Below are positions 1 through 5,673 of a DNA stretch of 5,873 nt, in pieces. The position numbers and the translations under genes are program-made. Where the stretch lies: assembly GCA_023247935.1 (NCBI GenBank), contig JAHFFM010000126.1, positions 1 through 5,873 of the forward strand, given 5' to 3'. The notes under the pieces are model-generated. The model did not search any database and was not told the DNA's origin. It saw nothing but the letters and a program-made list of their open reading frames with translations. Numbering within the stretch: the stretch's first letter is position 1; the number at the start of each line of letters is the position of its first letter. This stretch comes from Candidatus Omnitrophota bacterium. GTDB taxonomy: Bacteria > Omnitrophota > Gorgyraeia > 2-02-FULL-51-18.

Positions 1-2
1 AG

Positions 3-644
3 AAATTTATTTTTTCGTCCACCTGCGCCGTTTATGGCGAGCCCAAAAAAATCCCAATCAGCGAAACCCATCCTCAGGATCCCAGCAATCCTTATGGCAG
101 GTCTAAGCTCATGATCGAGTGGATGTTAAGGGATTTGGCCGCGATTTCTGATTTTTCTTATATCTCTCTGCGCTATTTCAATGCCTGCGGCGCCCATTCA
201 TCCGGTAAAATCGGGGAAGTCCACGAGCCAGAAGCGCATTTAATCCCCAATATCCTAAAAGCCGCCGCCGGCAAAAAGAAAAATTTGCTTATTTTCGGCG
301 ATGACTTCAAAACGCCGGATGGCACCTGTGTGCGGGATTACATTCACATTGAAGACATTACCGAAGCCCATGTTTTGGCCCTCGAGGCTCTAGGGAAGGG
401 AATTAAAAATGAGGTTTTTAACCTGGGGATGGGCCGCGGATATTCTAATCTTGAAATTTTGAAAGCCGCCGAAAAGGTAACAGGTAAAAAAATCGCCTAC
501 AAAATCGGTCCCCGCCGTCCGGGGGACCCGTCGCGCTTGATTGCCGATATTTCTAAAGTAAAAAAAGTTCTCGGATGGAAGCCCAAGCGTGGACTCGAAG
601 AAATTATTCAGTCGGCTTGGGACTGGGAGAGGCGTTCGGCCTGA
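3..644 (+). CDS. galE: UDP-glucose 4-epimerase (GalE), 5' end outside the window
   Basis: This is the C-terminal 213 residues of an extended short-chain dehydrogenase that interconverts UDP-glucose and UDP-galactose with bound NAD+, a cytoplasmic step in the Leloir pathway and in supplying sugars for surface polysaccharides. The open frame runs in from the left edge, so the ATG at 111 is internal. Visible GalE landmarks, numbered within the fragment, are SSTCAVYG (5-12, active-site Ser/Thr), NPYGRSK with the catalytic Tyr31 and Lys35, RYFNACGA (57-64), the segment around EPEAHLIPN, and FGDDFKTPDGTCVRDYIH, which is characteristic of the substrate-binding half. The full family length is about 330 residues, so roughly 115-120 residues with the Rossmann glycine motif are missing here. 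The last 37 bp overlap the 3' end of the opposing peptidase gene. Assignment to GalE rather than another NDP-sugar epimerase rests on the TPDGTCVRDYIH signature and is strong. Confidence 0.95.
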   Translation, partial: KFIFSSTCAVYGEPKKIPISETHPQDPSNPYGRSKLMIEWMLRDLAAISDFSYISLRYFNACGAHSSGKIGEVHEPEAHLIPNILKAAAGKKKNLLIFGDDFKTPDGTCVRDYIHIEDITEAHVLALEALGKGIKNEVFNLGMGRGYSNLEILKAAEKVTGKKIAYKIGPRRPGDPSRLIADISKVKKVLGWKPKRGLEEIIQSAWDWERRSA

Positions 645-2410
645 TTTACCAGGTCTTCCAGAATTTTTAGCCCCGATTTCCAAAAATCTTTATTCCTGAT
701 GTCCAACCCCACGATTTTCGCGATGTCTTCGGGTTTTTTGGAACCCCCCAGTGACAGCATTTCAAAATATTTGGGAATAAATTCTTTGGGGTTTTCCTTG
801 TATTTTTGGTAGAGAGACAACACAAAAAGCTGAGCGAACGCGTACGCATAGCAGTAAAACGGGGAGTGGATAAAATGGGGGATGTATTTCCATCCGTGAC
901 GGTAATTGTCCGTGAGGACGACGCTGTCGCCGTAAAATTTTTTATTGGTTTCTATCCAAAAATCACTTAGACGTTCGCTTTGAAGCTCGCCTTCTTTTAA
1001 GCCGGTCTCATGCGCCATGAGTTCAAAATCGGTCATGGCGATCTGGCGGTACACCGTGGCGAAGTTGTCGTCGATTTTCCCGCAGAGAAGTGCCAGACGT
1101 TTTTTAGGGTCTTTTTCTTTTTCCAAAATTTTTTCAAATATCAGCATCTCGCCGAAGACTGACGCACACTCCGCCATCGTGAGCGGCGCGTCGGCCTCGA
1201 GGACTCCCGAGCGCCGTGCCAAAAATTGGTGCATCCCGTGTCCCAGTTCATGCGCGACCGTCATGACGTCGCGCAGACTGCCGGTGTAGTTGACAAGAAT
1301 GTAAGGATGTAGCGCGGGAGTCGTCTGGCAGCAAAAACCGCCGCCTTGCTTGCCCTCGCGGACTTCGGCGTCTATCCAGCGGCGCGTGAAAAATGGCTCC
1401 ACGATTTTTCCGGCTTCGGGTGAAAACGCGTGATAGCCGTCCAGGACGATTTGGCGGCATTCGGAAAAATCAATTTTTGTTTCCTCGGTTTGCACCGTGG
1501 CGTAGCGGTCGTAATCGTACATCAGGTCAAGCCCGAGAAGTTTTTTCTTTAGCGCGTAATAGCGCTGGGCCAGAGGATACGCGCTTTTTACGCTTTGAAT
1601 GAGATTCTGCACGCTGTCAAAATCGATCTCGTTGGAAAGGTTCATAGCGTCCATGGGGTGTTTGTAACGGCGGATTTTAAGCGACGAGCGGTGATCGGCC
1701 AGGATCATGTTGTAAATGTAAGTGAGAAGATGGGTGTGAGGGAGGAGTCCCTCCGCCAGACTGTCCGACGCTTTTTTTCTCTCTGCGCGGTCGGCTGAAT
1801 GAAATAGGGATAAAACTTCACCCTCGGTTTTTTTCACACGCTTGCCTTGAGCCTCGATATAGAAAGGAATGTTGTTCATCACTTCATCAAACAGCCGCGA
1901 AAAAGCGCTGCCGCTCGTGTTGGACTTGATGGACATGATTTTTTCTTCACCTTCGGTCAGCGTGTGCGGCGCGTACACGCGCATTTTCTCGAGGAAATGG
2001 CGGTCATTCGCCACGGAGGCATCACTCATCAGGTGACCAGCTATTTTTTCATCCAATTGGTTCCAGCTGACTTCAAAAAACAAAAGATGGGCGTTGATAT
2101 CAGTGATGGTTACCTGAATTTTCTGCATAAACGCCCCAATCTTTGCGTCATTGGTCTTTCCCGCGAAAGAAAGATGAGAGAAAACGGCGGGCTTGGTCAA
2201 AAGCTCGATGATTTCTTTGTACTCTTTTAGAAGAGAAGCCAGAGGAAAAAAACTCTTTTCATTCAGGGACAGAAAAAGAGGCTTATATTTTTTCTCAAAT
2301 TCCAGCGCCTTCGACCGCGCGAGGTCAAGGTCTTTTGGGATAAGGGGATCTTCGATGGAGGAATAGAGATCGGATAAATCCCAGCGGATGTCTTTGGCGA
2401 AATTTTCCAT
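608..2410 (-). CDS. pepF: M3 family oligoendopeptidase, PepF-like
   Basis: This 600-residue protein is a zinc metallopeptidase of family M3B, predicted to cleave short peptides in the cytoplasm. No signal peptide or membrane segment is visible, and about 600 residues is the usual length for the pepF/M3 group. The zinc motif HELGH is at residues 387-391 within TVAHELGHGMHQ. The likely third zinc ligand is Glu414 in TMAECASVFGE, matching the AEVAST-type motif of PepF. The C-terminal segment HGWKYIPHFIHSPFYCYAYAFAQ (about 505-527) carries the His/Tyr residues that shape the family's active site. The N-terminal 200 residues are helical, as in other family members. The ATG at 2408-2410 follows a GAGGA ribosome binding site at 2415-2419 with a 4-nt spacer. 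The gene stands alone on its strand, 266 bp downstream of the epimerase operon and convergent with galE. Family assignment is firm; peptide specificity cannot be read from sequence. Confidence 0.95.
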   Translation of the reverse strand: MENFAKDIRWDLSDLYSSIEDPLIPKDLDLARSKALEFEKKYKPLFLSLNEKSFFPLASLLKEYKEIIELLTKPAVFSHLSFAGKTNDAKIGAFMQKIQVTITDINAHLLFFEVSWNQLDEKIAGHLMSDASVANDRHFLEKMRVYAPHTLTEGEEKIMSIKSNTSGSAFSRLFDEVMNNIPFYIEAQGKRVKKTEGEVLSLFHSADRAERKKASDSLAEGLLPHTHLLTYIYNMILADHRSSLKIRRYKHPMDAMNLSNEIDFDSVQNLIQSVKSAYPLAQRYYALKKKLLGLDLMYDYDRYATVQTEETKIDFSECRQIVLDGYHAFSPEAGKIVEPFFTRRWIDAEVREGKQGGGFCCQTTPALHPYILVNYTGSLRDVMTVAHELGHGMHQFLARRSGVLEADAPLTMAECASVFGEMLIFEKILEKEKDPKKRLALLCGKIDDNFATVYRQIAMTDFELMAHETGLKEGELQSERLSDFWIETNKKFYGDSVVLTDNYRHGWKYIPHFIHSPFYCYAYAFAQLFVLSLYQKYKENPKEFIPKYFEMLSLGGSKKPEDIAKIVGLDIRNKDFWKSGLKILEDLVNQAERLSQSQAD

Positions 2411-2676
2411 AAAGTCCTCGAGGTAAAATTAAAAAAATCGGAGCAACATCTCTCCTTCCGAACCAATACAAAAATATTCTTTAATGGTAAAGCTGATTTT
2501 ACCACACAATCTTTTGGATAAGACGCGTGTTTAGTTCCCGATGGTCGTAATGTTACCTTAAAAGCAAAGTCAAAATGATTCCTGTCTGTCAGAAGATTTA
2601 CTCTTCTTTTTTGTTCAAGCTAAGCCTTTGATTCAATGGCGATGCCAAGCTGCCAGGCGATAATGCCCGGTCACGA
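2411..2676. other. Intergenic spacer upstream of pepF, with small inverted repeats
   Basis: No coding region is supported here. The gap holds three small structures. A perfect 7-bp inverted repeat TGGTAAA/TTTACCA (2485-2504, 6-nt loop) lies upstream of pepF. A hairpin AGAAGA/TCTTCT followed by TTTTT (2591-2612) reads as a weak terminator on the plus strand, although no plus-strand gene precedes it. On the minus strand a short GGAG/CTCC hairpin is followed by a run of seven T (about 2426-2455) in the pepF leader. The pepF promoter should lie here, but no pair of -35 and -10 boxes matches well enough to be called. No convincing minus-strand terminator follows the epimerase gene. Confidence 0.5.
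2485..2504. promoter_or_regulatory. Inverted repeat TGGTAAA-N6-TTTACCA upstream of pepF
   Basis: Two perfect 7-bp arms flank a 6-nt loop (GCTGAT), about 75 bp upstream of the pepF start codon. Neither side is followed by a T-run, so an intrinsic terminator is unlikely. An operator for pepF is possible but rests on position alone. Confidence 0.25.
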
Positions 2677-3675
2677 TCAATGTTTCTTCCAGGGTAACAG
2701 TGGGAGGCCTCTTCCATCGGCTGCCCTCCCCAATAAATACCGAAGCGTGTCTTCAAGTCCGGCGTGTTGAAACTGATAGCCGGAATCTAAAAGTTTCTCG
2801 GGTCGTACGCGCGTGCTGGATAAAAGTACTTCATCGGCCATTTCTCCAAAAAGAGCCCGCAAACCCAGGCGCGGTACAGGAAAAATCGTGGGACGTGATA
2901 AAACTTTACCCAACACTTTCGTAAACTCATGATTTGTCACTGCGTTGGGTGCCACTGCATTCACCGGTCCTTTTACTTTGTCCGTCGTGAGAGAATGTAA
3001 AATTGCTCCGAGTAGATCATCCAGCGCGATCCAGCTCATCCACTGCCGGCCATTTGCCAGAATTCCTCCAAGACCCATTTTAAAAGGTGTCAGCATTTGC
3101 GCTAAGGCTCCTCCCTTAGGTGTGAGAATAATTCCGATTCGAAAATTGACCACTCGTATTCCATTTTGAGCCGCCGGTACCGTTGCTTTTTCCCACTCGC
3201 GGCACACTTCGGCAAGAAAGCCTGTGCCGTTCCCGCTTTCTTCGCTCAAGATTTCATCACCGCGATTGCCGTAATAGCCGATAGCGGACGCCGAGACCAA
3301 AACCTTCGGAGACTTACTCAGTTTTGCCAACGCTTCACAAAGAAACTTGGTCCCGACAGTACGACTTTTCAAAATTTCCTTTTTTTGCGCAGGTGTCCAC
3401 CGTTTCGCCAGAATGTTTTCTCCTGCCAGATGGATGACGGCATCCACGCCTTCTAATTTGTCGCGTTCTATCTCACCACGAATGGGGTCCCAATAAATCT
3501 CATTGGATCCAGTGGCCTTGTGTCGTACTAAACGGCTGACGCGATGTCCTTGCGCGGTCAAAAAGGGCAAAAGCGCTTTGCCCACCATCCCGGAAGAGCC
3601 GCTCAACACAATATGGAGACTTTGTTCAGCGGATACTTCAATTTTACTTACTTTTACAAAAACCTCAGGCTTCAT
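2677..3675 (-). CDS. yfcH: YfcH/TIGR01777-type epimerase-like NAD(P)-dependent oxidoreductase (SDR39U1 family)
   Basis: This 332-residue protein is an atypical extended short-chain dehydrogenase of the YfcH/SDR39U1 group, whose substrate is not established. The nucleotide-binding motif GSSGMVG (GxxGxxG) is at residues 26-32 after a beta strand. HLAGENI (82-88) and SASAIGYYG (128-136) are family hallmarks. The C-terminal segment from about 279 (MADEVLLSSTRVRPEKL, then GYQFQHAGLEDTL) matches the DUF1731 tail of the family. Family members are usually near 300 residues; this one has about 20 extra residues before the Rossmann fold and a short Gly/Pro-rich tail. The ATG at 3673-3675 is supported by GGAG at 3684-3687 with an 8-nt spacer, and no other usable start lies between it and the Rossmann motif. 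It begins 5 nt after the TAG of the broken DCC gene, with its ribosome binding site inside that gene's last codons. It is the last gene of the predicted operon. The gene symbol denotes family similarity, not proven orthology. Confidence 0.9.
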   Translation of the reverse strand: MKPEVFVKVSKIEVSAEQSLHIVLSGSSGMVGKALLPFLTAQGHRVSRLVRHKATGSNEIYWDPIRGEIERDKLEGVDAVIHLAGENILAKRWTPAQKKEILKSRTVGTKFLCEALAKLSKSPKVLVSASAIGYYGNRGDEILSEESGNGTGFLAEVCREWEKATVPAAQNGIRVVNFRIGIILTPKGGALAQMLTPFKMGLGGILANGRQWMSWIALDDLLGAILHSLTTDKVKGPVNAVAPNAVTNHEFTKVLGKVLSRPTIFPVPRLGLRALFGEMADEVLLSSTRVRPEKLLDSGYQFQHAGLEDTLRYLLGRAADGRGLPLLPWKKH

Positions 3676-3680
3676 TTAAA

Positions 3681-3912
3681 CTACTCCAAAAATCTGCTCT
3701 TTAGTTCGGCGGATGGCGCTAAGCATTGCTGCCTTTTTCCAAACCATTGATACCTGTTTTTTGCCACGATGTCATAAAAAAAGTCTCTGATTGGTTTCGG
3801 GAGGATGATAAAAATATACAAAAGAGACCAGGGCCCGCTTAATTTCCTGATGACTGCATAGGTCACAAAGCCCATCAATCAACAGCATTGTCTTTTTCGC
3901 TTCAATGCTCAC
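3681..3912 (-). pseudogene. DCC family (DUF393) thiol-disulfide oxidoreductase-like gene, internal deletion and frameshift
   Basis: Two pieces of one DCC-domain protein sit in different frames. Reading from the GTG at 3910-3912, residues 9-20 are MLLIDGLCDLCS, the domain's DGxCxLC start with its CxxC (Cys16 and Cys19). This frame then runs into unrelated residues and stops at 3772-3774 after 46 codons. In the next frame, from about 3857 to the TAG at 3681-3683, the protein reads AVIRKLSGPWSLLYIF and continues through RDFFYDIVAKNRYQWFGKR to SAELKSRFLE, the usual C-terminal third of the domain. The middle of the domain, an estimated 60-75 residues, is absent and the join falls near 3850-3858. 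GTG overlaps the upstream gene's TGA by 4 bp (GTGA), the usual sign of translational coupling. Family members are about 120-140 residues and are thought to act as thioredoxin-like redox proteins. A normal enzyme cannot be made from this copy unless the assembly is wrong. Confidence 0.8.
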
Positions 3913-4274
3913 GGCAGCAACAAACCTATGGCAGTGGCCAAGGCTCCCCACAAAAAAGATTTCAAAATAAGGTTTAACGAATAAGCTTTAAGCTGTCTGG
4001 CAACCCCATGATCTTCTATTTTCACTTGCCCCTTGTCCATATTCTTCAGACTGCAGGCGGCTAAACCCACACAAATTTTATTTTTTGTTTCAAAAAAACA
4101 AAGAATAGCCCCCGAGAACGGCACAAAGACCGACAGTCTCCACAAGCGTGGAGCGCCGGATGAAGCCAAATAGGAGATAAATCCTATGGCTAAGACAAAC
4201 AATACCACCCCCATCATTTGCCTGATTCGCACCTGTTTGGGGCCGATATTTGTTTGTTGAGATATTCTATTCAT
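3909..4274 (-). CDS. Small membrane protein of unknown function, 121 residues
   Basis: No function is recognised. The protein has a basic N-terminus (GPKQVRIRQ) and then three likely membrane segments: about residues 20-38 (MMGVVLFVLAIGFISYLAS), 46-62 (RLSVFVPFSGAILCFF), and 102-120 (LILKSFLWGALATAIGLLL). Between the second and third is a hydrophilic stretch with the pattern KNKICVGLAA followed by KNMDKGQVKIED (65-88). That arrangement resembles a recurring family of uncharacterised bacterial membrane proteins, though this is recalled rather than searched. The ATG at 4272-4274 follows GGAG (4283-4286) with an 8-nt spacer. Its TGA overlaps the GTG of the DCC gene by 4 bp, and its ATG overlaps the TGA of a possible upstream small ORF by 4 bp. 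It is therefore very likely co-translated with its neighbours in the operon. Confidence 0.85.
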   Translation of the reverse strand: MNRISQQTNIGPKQVRIRQMMGVVLFVLAIGFISYLASSGAPRLWRLSVFVPFSGAILCFFETKNKICVGLAACSLKNMDKGQVKIEDHGVARQLKAYSLNLILKSFLWGALATAIGLLLP

Positions 4275-4345
4275 AGCAATTTCTCCGAATTTTCACGAAC
4301 TTTTTCTGTTTTGTAAACCGTTTTAGAAATAGTAGATTTTTCCAT
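4271..4345 (-). CDS. Possible small ORF, 24 residues, between the regulator and the membrane protein
   Basis: A 25-codon frame starts at the ATG at 4343-4345, 9 nt after the regulator's TAA (4355-4357). It is preceded by a strong purine-rich GAGGGAG sequence (4348-4354). The peptide begins MEKSTISKTVYK, ends ENSEKLL, is hydrophilic and charged, and has no membrane segment. Its TGA (4271-4273) overlaps the membrane gene's ATG as ATGA, and it contains that gene's ribosome binding site. This fits a leader peptide that couples translation across the gap. It could also be chance, since the frame is short and no homologue is recognised. Confidence 0.4.
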   Translation of the reverse strand: MEKSTISKTVYKTEKVRENSEKLL

Positions 4346-4354
4346 TACTCCCTC

Positions 4355-4885
4355 TTACTTGGTTTTCCTGCCCAAAAACTCCTGAACTCTCCCACCGAGC
4401 TTGGCAAGCTTATATAAGGTGCCTGTGGGAAGTTTTCGCACGTCCTCGTACCAAGAAGTCGTGGTCTTAAAAAAATTGAGCATCTCACTTAATTTATCTT
4501 TTGCATAGACGTCTGATCTGTCGTGGCTGAGTCCTTCGATACTGTCTTTAAGCATTTGGATAGTGGGATCTATTTCTCTTTTTTTCCGCTCATCCAGCAC
4601 AATCTGAAACATTTGCCAGACGTCTTTTAAAGACTCAAAATGGTCCCGGCGATTGTTCATAAGATGCACCACTTTTACGATGCCCCAGCCTTGCAGTTCC
4701 TTGAGGCTATTGCTGACATTGGAACGAGCCAAAGAAAGCGTTTCGGCGATTTCTTCGGCATTCAAAGGCTTGGGTGAAATATATAAAAGAGCATGTATTT
4801 GAGCCACCGTCCGATTAACACCCCAACGCGTGCCCATTTCCCCCCAATGAAGGACAAACTTCTGTGTCGCTTGAGAAAGTTTCAT
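4355..4885 (-). CDS. GbsR/MarR-family winged-helix transcriptional regulator
   Basis: This 176-residue protein is a DNA-binding regulator of the GbsR branch of the MarR superfamily. The family signature FVLHWGEMGTRWGVNRTVAQIHALLY is at about residues 11-36. The helix-turn-helix follows: LNAEEIAETLSLARSNVSNSLKELQGWGIVKVV (41-73), with the recognition helix at SNVSNSLKELQGW. The wing MNNRRDHFESLKDVWQMF (76-93) is also typical, and the C-terminal half is helical, probably for dimerisation. The ATG at 4883-4885 follows GGAG (4894-4897) with an 8-nt spacer. Just upstream is a perfect palindrome that could be an autoregulatory site. As first gene of the cluster it probably controls the membrane protein, DCC and YfcH-like genes. 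GbsR itself senses choline in Bacillus, but nothing here points to that ligand: the neighbours are not betaine-synthesis or transport genes. Confidence 0.92.
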   Translation of the reverse strand: MKLSQATQKFVLHWGEMGTRWGVNRTVAQIHALLYISPKPLNAEEIAETLSLARSNVSNSLKELQGWGIVKVVHLMNNRRDHFESLKDVWQMFQIVLDERKKREIDPTIQMLKDSIEGLSHDRSDVYAKDKLSEMLNFFKTTTSWYEDVRKLPTGTLYKLAKLGGRVQEFLGRKTK

Positions 4886-4902
4886 AATTTATTCTCCAAT
4901 TT

Positions 4903-4923
4903 CTGTCTGTACAGAATATACAG
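4903..4923. promoter_or_regulatory. Overlapping palindromes upstream of the GbsR-like gene, candidate operator
   Basis: TCTGTACAGA (4906-4915) is a perfect 10-bp palindrome. It overlaps a second inverted repeat, CTGTA/TACAG with a 7-bp spacer (4907-4923). It lies 21-30 bp upstream of the regulator's start codon, where the promoter or early transcript should be. On the minus strand a TTGTCA hexamer (-35-like, about 4930-4935) lies just upstream, but no good -10 follows at the right distance. Position and symmetry suit autorepression by a dimeric MarR-type protein; this is inference. Confidence 0.45.
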
Positions 4924-5105
4924 TAAAATATGACAAAATGCTAGGGGTGCTCCGGTGATCCGCCAAAGGCGACGGATTTGTGGTATTATGAAGCCCTTCC
5001 ATCGGCGGGTTATCCCACCACTGTCTAAGACGCCGAAGTAGTCAGCCCATTCTGACGAAATAAGTAAATCAACCGTTCACTTGTTTTGTTAAAAAAGGGC
5101 TTATC
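4924..5105. other. Divergent intergenic region with several possible hairpins, upstream of the ORF6N gene
   Basis: No gene is supported here. Three inverted repeats are visible: an imperfect hairpin around CCGCCAAAGGC bounded by ATCC/GGAT (4959-4978), TCGGCG/CGCCGA (5002-5036) with an inner GGGTTATCCC, and GTCAG/CTGAC with a 6-nt loop (5041-5056). None ends in a T-run. They could fold as a leader RNA ahead of the ORF6N gene, or they may be remnants of a dispersed palindromic repeat. No known riboswitch core was recognised. Confidence 0.35.
4982..4989 (+). promoter_or_regulatory. Possible extended -10 promoter for the ORF6N gene
   Basis: TATTAT (4984-4989) preceded by TG one base away (4981-4982) fits an extended -10 element. 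No recognisable -35 lies 17 bp upstream. It would give a leader of about 110 nt before the ORF6N start, covering the hairpins at 5002-5056. Confidence 0.3.
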
Positions 5106-5633
5106 GTGAAAAAAAATAAACCTGTTTCTGTGTTCTCCTTTGCTTCCTCCGAAATCGTTGTACGTAAAATTTATATCATCCGCCAAAAAAAAGTCATGAT
5201 TGACCATGATCTTGCCAATCTTTACAACGTGCCCACAAAAGCCCTAAACCAAGCCGTAAAACGCAATATCAAGCGCTTCCCGTCGGATTTTATGTTCCAG
5301 CTCACCAAAGAGGAGAAAAAGGAGGTGGTAACAAATTGTGACCACCTCAAACACCTCCGGTTTTCTCCAAATTCGCCTTATGCTTTTTCCGACCTTGGGG
5401 TAGCCATGTTGTCGAGTGTTTTAGGCAGCGAAAGAGCCGTCCAAGCCAACATCCTGATTATGCGGACATTTTCCAAGCTCAAAGAAGCCCTCATGACCCA
5501 CAAAGACATTGAAAAGAAAATAATGGCCATGGAAAAAAGGTACGACAAGAAATTTTTCGTAGTGGCTAATGCCATTAAACTACTATTGGAAAAAGCCAAA
5601 AAAGACACTGATCATCGCCGGTTTACTCCCTAA
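5106..5633 (+). CDS. ORF6N domain-containing protein
   Basis: This 175-residue protein carries an ORF6N domain, a probable DNA-binding module common in phages, mobile elements and many bacterial chromosomes; its cellular role is not established. Domain features run from about residue 16 to 106. IYIIRQKKVMIDHDLANLYNVPTKALNQAVKRN (22-54) is the conserved N-terminal half, RFPSDFMFQLTKEE (57-70) follows, and FSDLGVAMLSSVL (94-106) is the FTEQGVAMLSSVL-type motif. Residues 124-166 form a charged helix likely to be a coiled coil, usual for this family. The GTG at 5106 is chosen because the domain begins well before the first ATG (codon 31), and AAAGGG (5094-5099) lies 6 nt upstream. Residues 73-81, EVVTNCDHL, are encoded by a 27-bp near-perfect palindrome. 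The gene lies close to a tRNA, is divergent from the GbsR operon, and has no obvious functional partner. It could be a former mobile-element gene. Confidence 0.9.
   Translation: MKKNKPVSVFSFASSEIVVRKIYIIRQKKVMIDHDLANLYNVPTKALNQAVKRNIKRFPSDFMFQLTKEEKKEVVTNCDHLKHLRFSPNSPYAFSDLGVAMLSSVLGSERAVQANILIMRTFSKLKEALMTHKDIEKKIMAMEKRYDKKFFVVANAIKLLLEKAKKDTDHRRFTP
5322..5348. repeat. 27-bp near-perfect palindrome inside the ORF6N gene
   Basis: The left arm GAGGTGGTAACAA and right arm TTGTGACCACCTC surround a single central A (5335); 12 of 13 positions pair. The only mismatch is A5330 against G5340. A C at 5330 would restore perfect symmetry without changing the amino acid, since GTA and GTC both encode Val75. 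The core ACAAATTGT is shared with the palindrome at 5674-5700. The repeat is in frame and encodes residues 73-81. Confidence 0.85.
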
Positions 5634-5673
5634 CTAGTTTTGCTGGACTTACACCGGCTGGTTTTGAAAACTT

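Noticed and set aside
390..683. 97-codon minus-strand open frame across the galE end
   Set aside because: It is antisense to galE sequence with clear motifs, and its translation is low in complexity and unlike any known protein.
1847..2230. 127-codon plus-strand open frame opposite pepF
   Set aside because: It is antisense to a well-supported peptidase gene, resembles no family, and has no credible ribosome binding site; it is a shadow of the real frame.
2591..2612. AGAAGA/TCTTCT hairpin with T-run as a terminator
   Set aside because: It points along the plus strand, where no gene lies upstream; on the minus strand it lacks a following T-run. It may be chance in AT-rich sequence.
3616..3675. 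Remnant of an N-terminal cyclase (SRPBCC) domain on the YfcH-like protein
   Set aside because: Some family members carry such a fusion, but the 20 extra residues here are too few and match nothing recognisable.
3772..3912. Programmed frameshift restoring the DCC protein
   Set aside because: A shift near 3855 would still join the CxxC start directly to the C-terminal third, leaving out most of the domain, and no slippery run is present at the join.
4941..5060. Riboswitch (TPP-like GGGGTGC start)
   Set aside because: No second conserved core such as CTGAGA follows, and the downstream ORF6N gene is not metabolic.
5378..5608. 76-codon minus-strand open frame opposite the ORF6N gene
   Set aside because: It mirrors the conserved FSDLGVAMLSSVL and coiled-coil region of the real gene and has no independent support.
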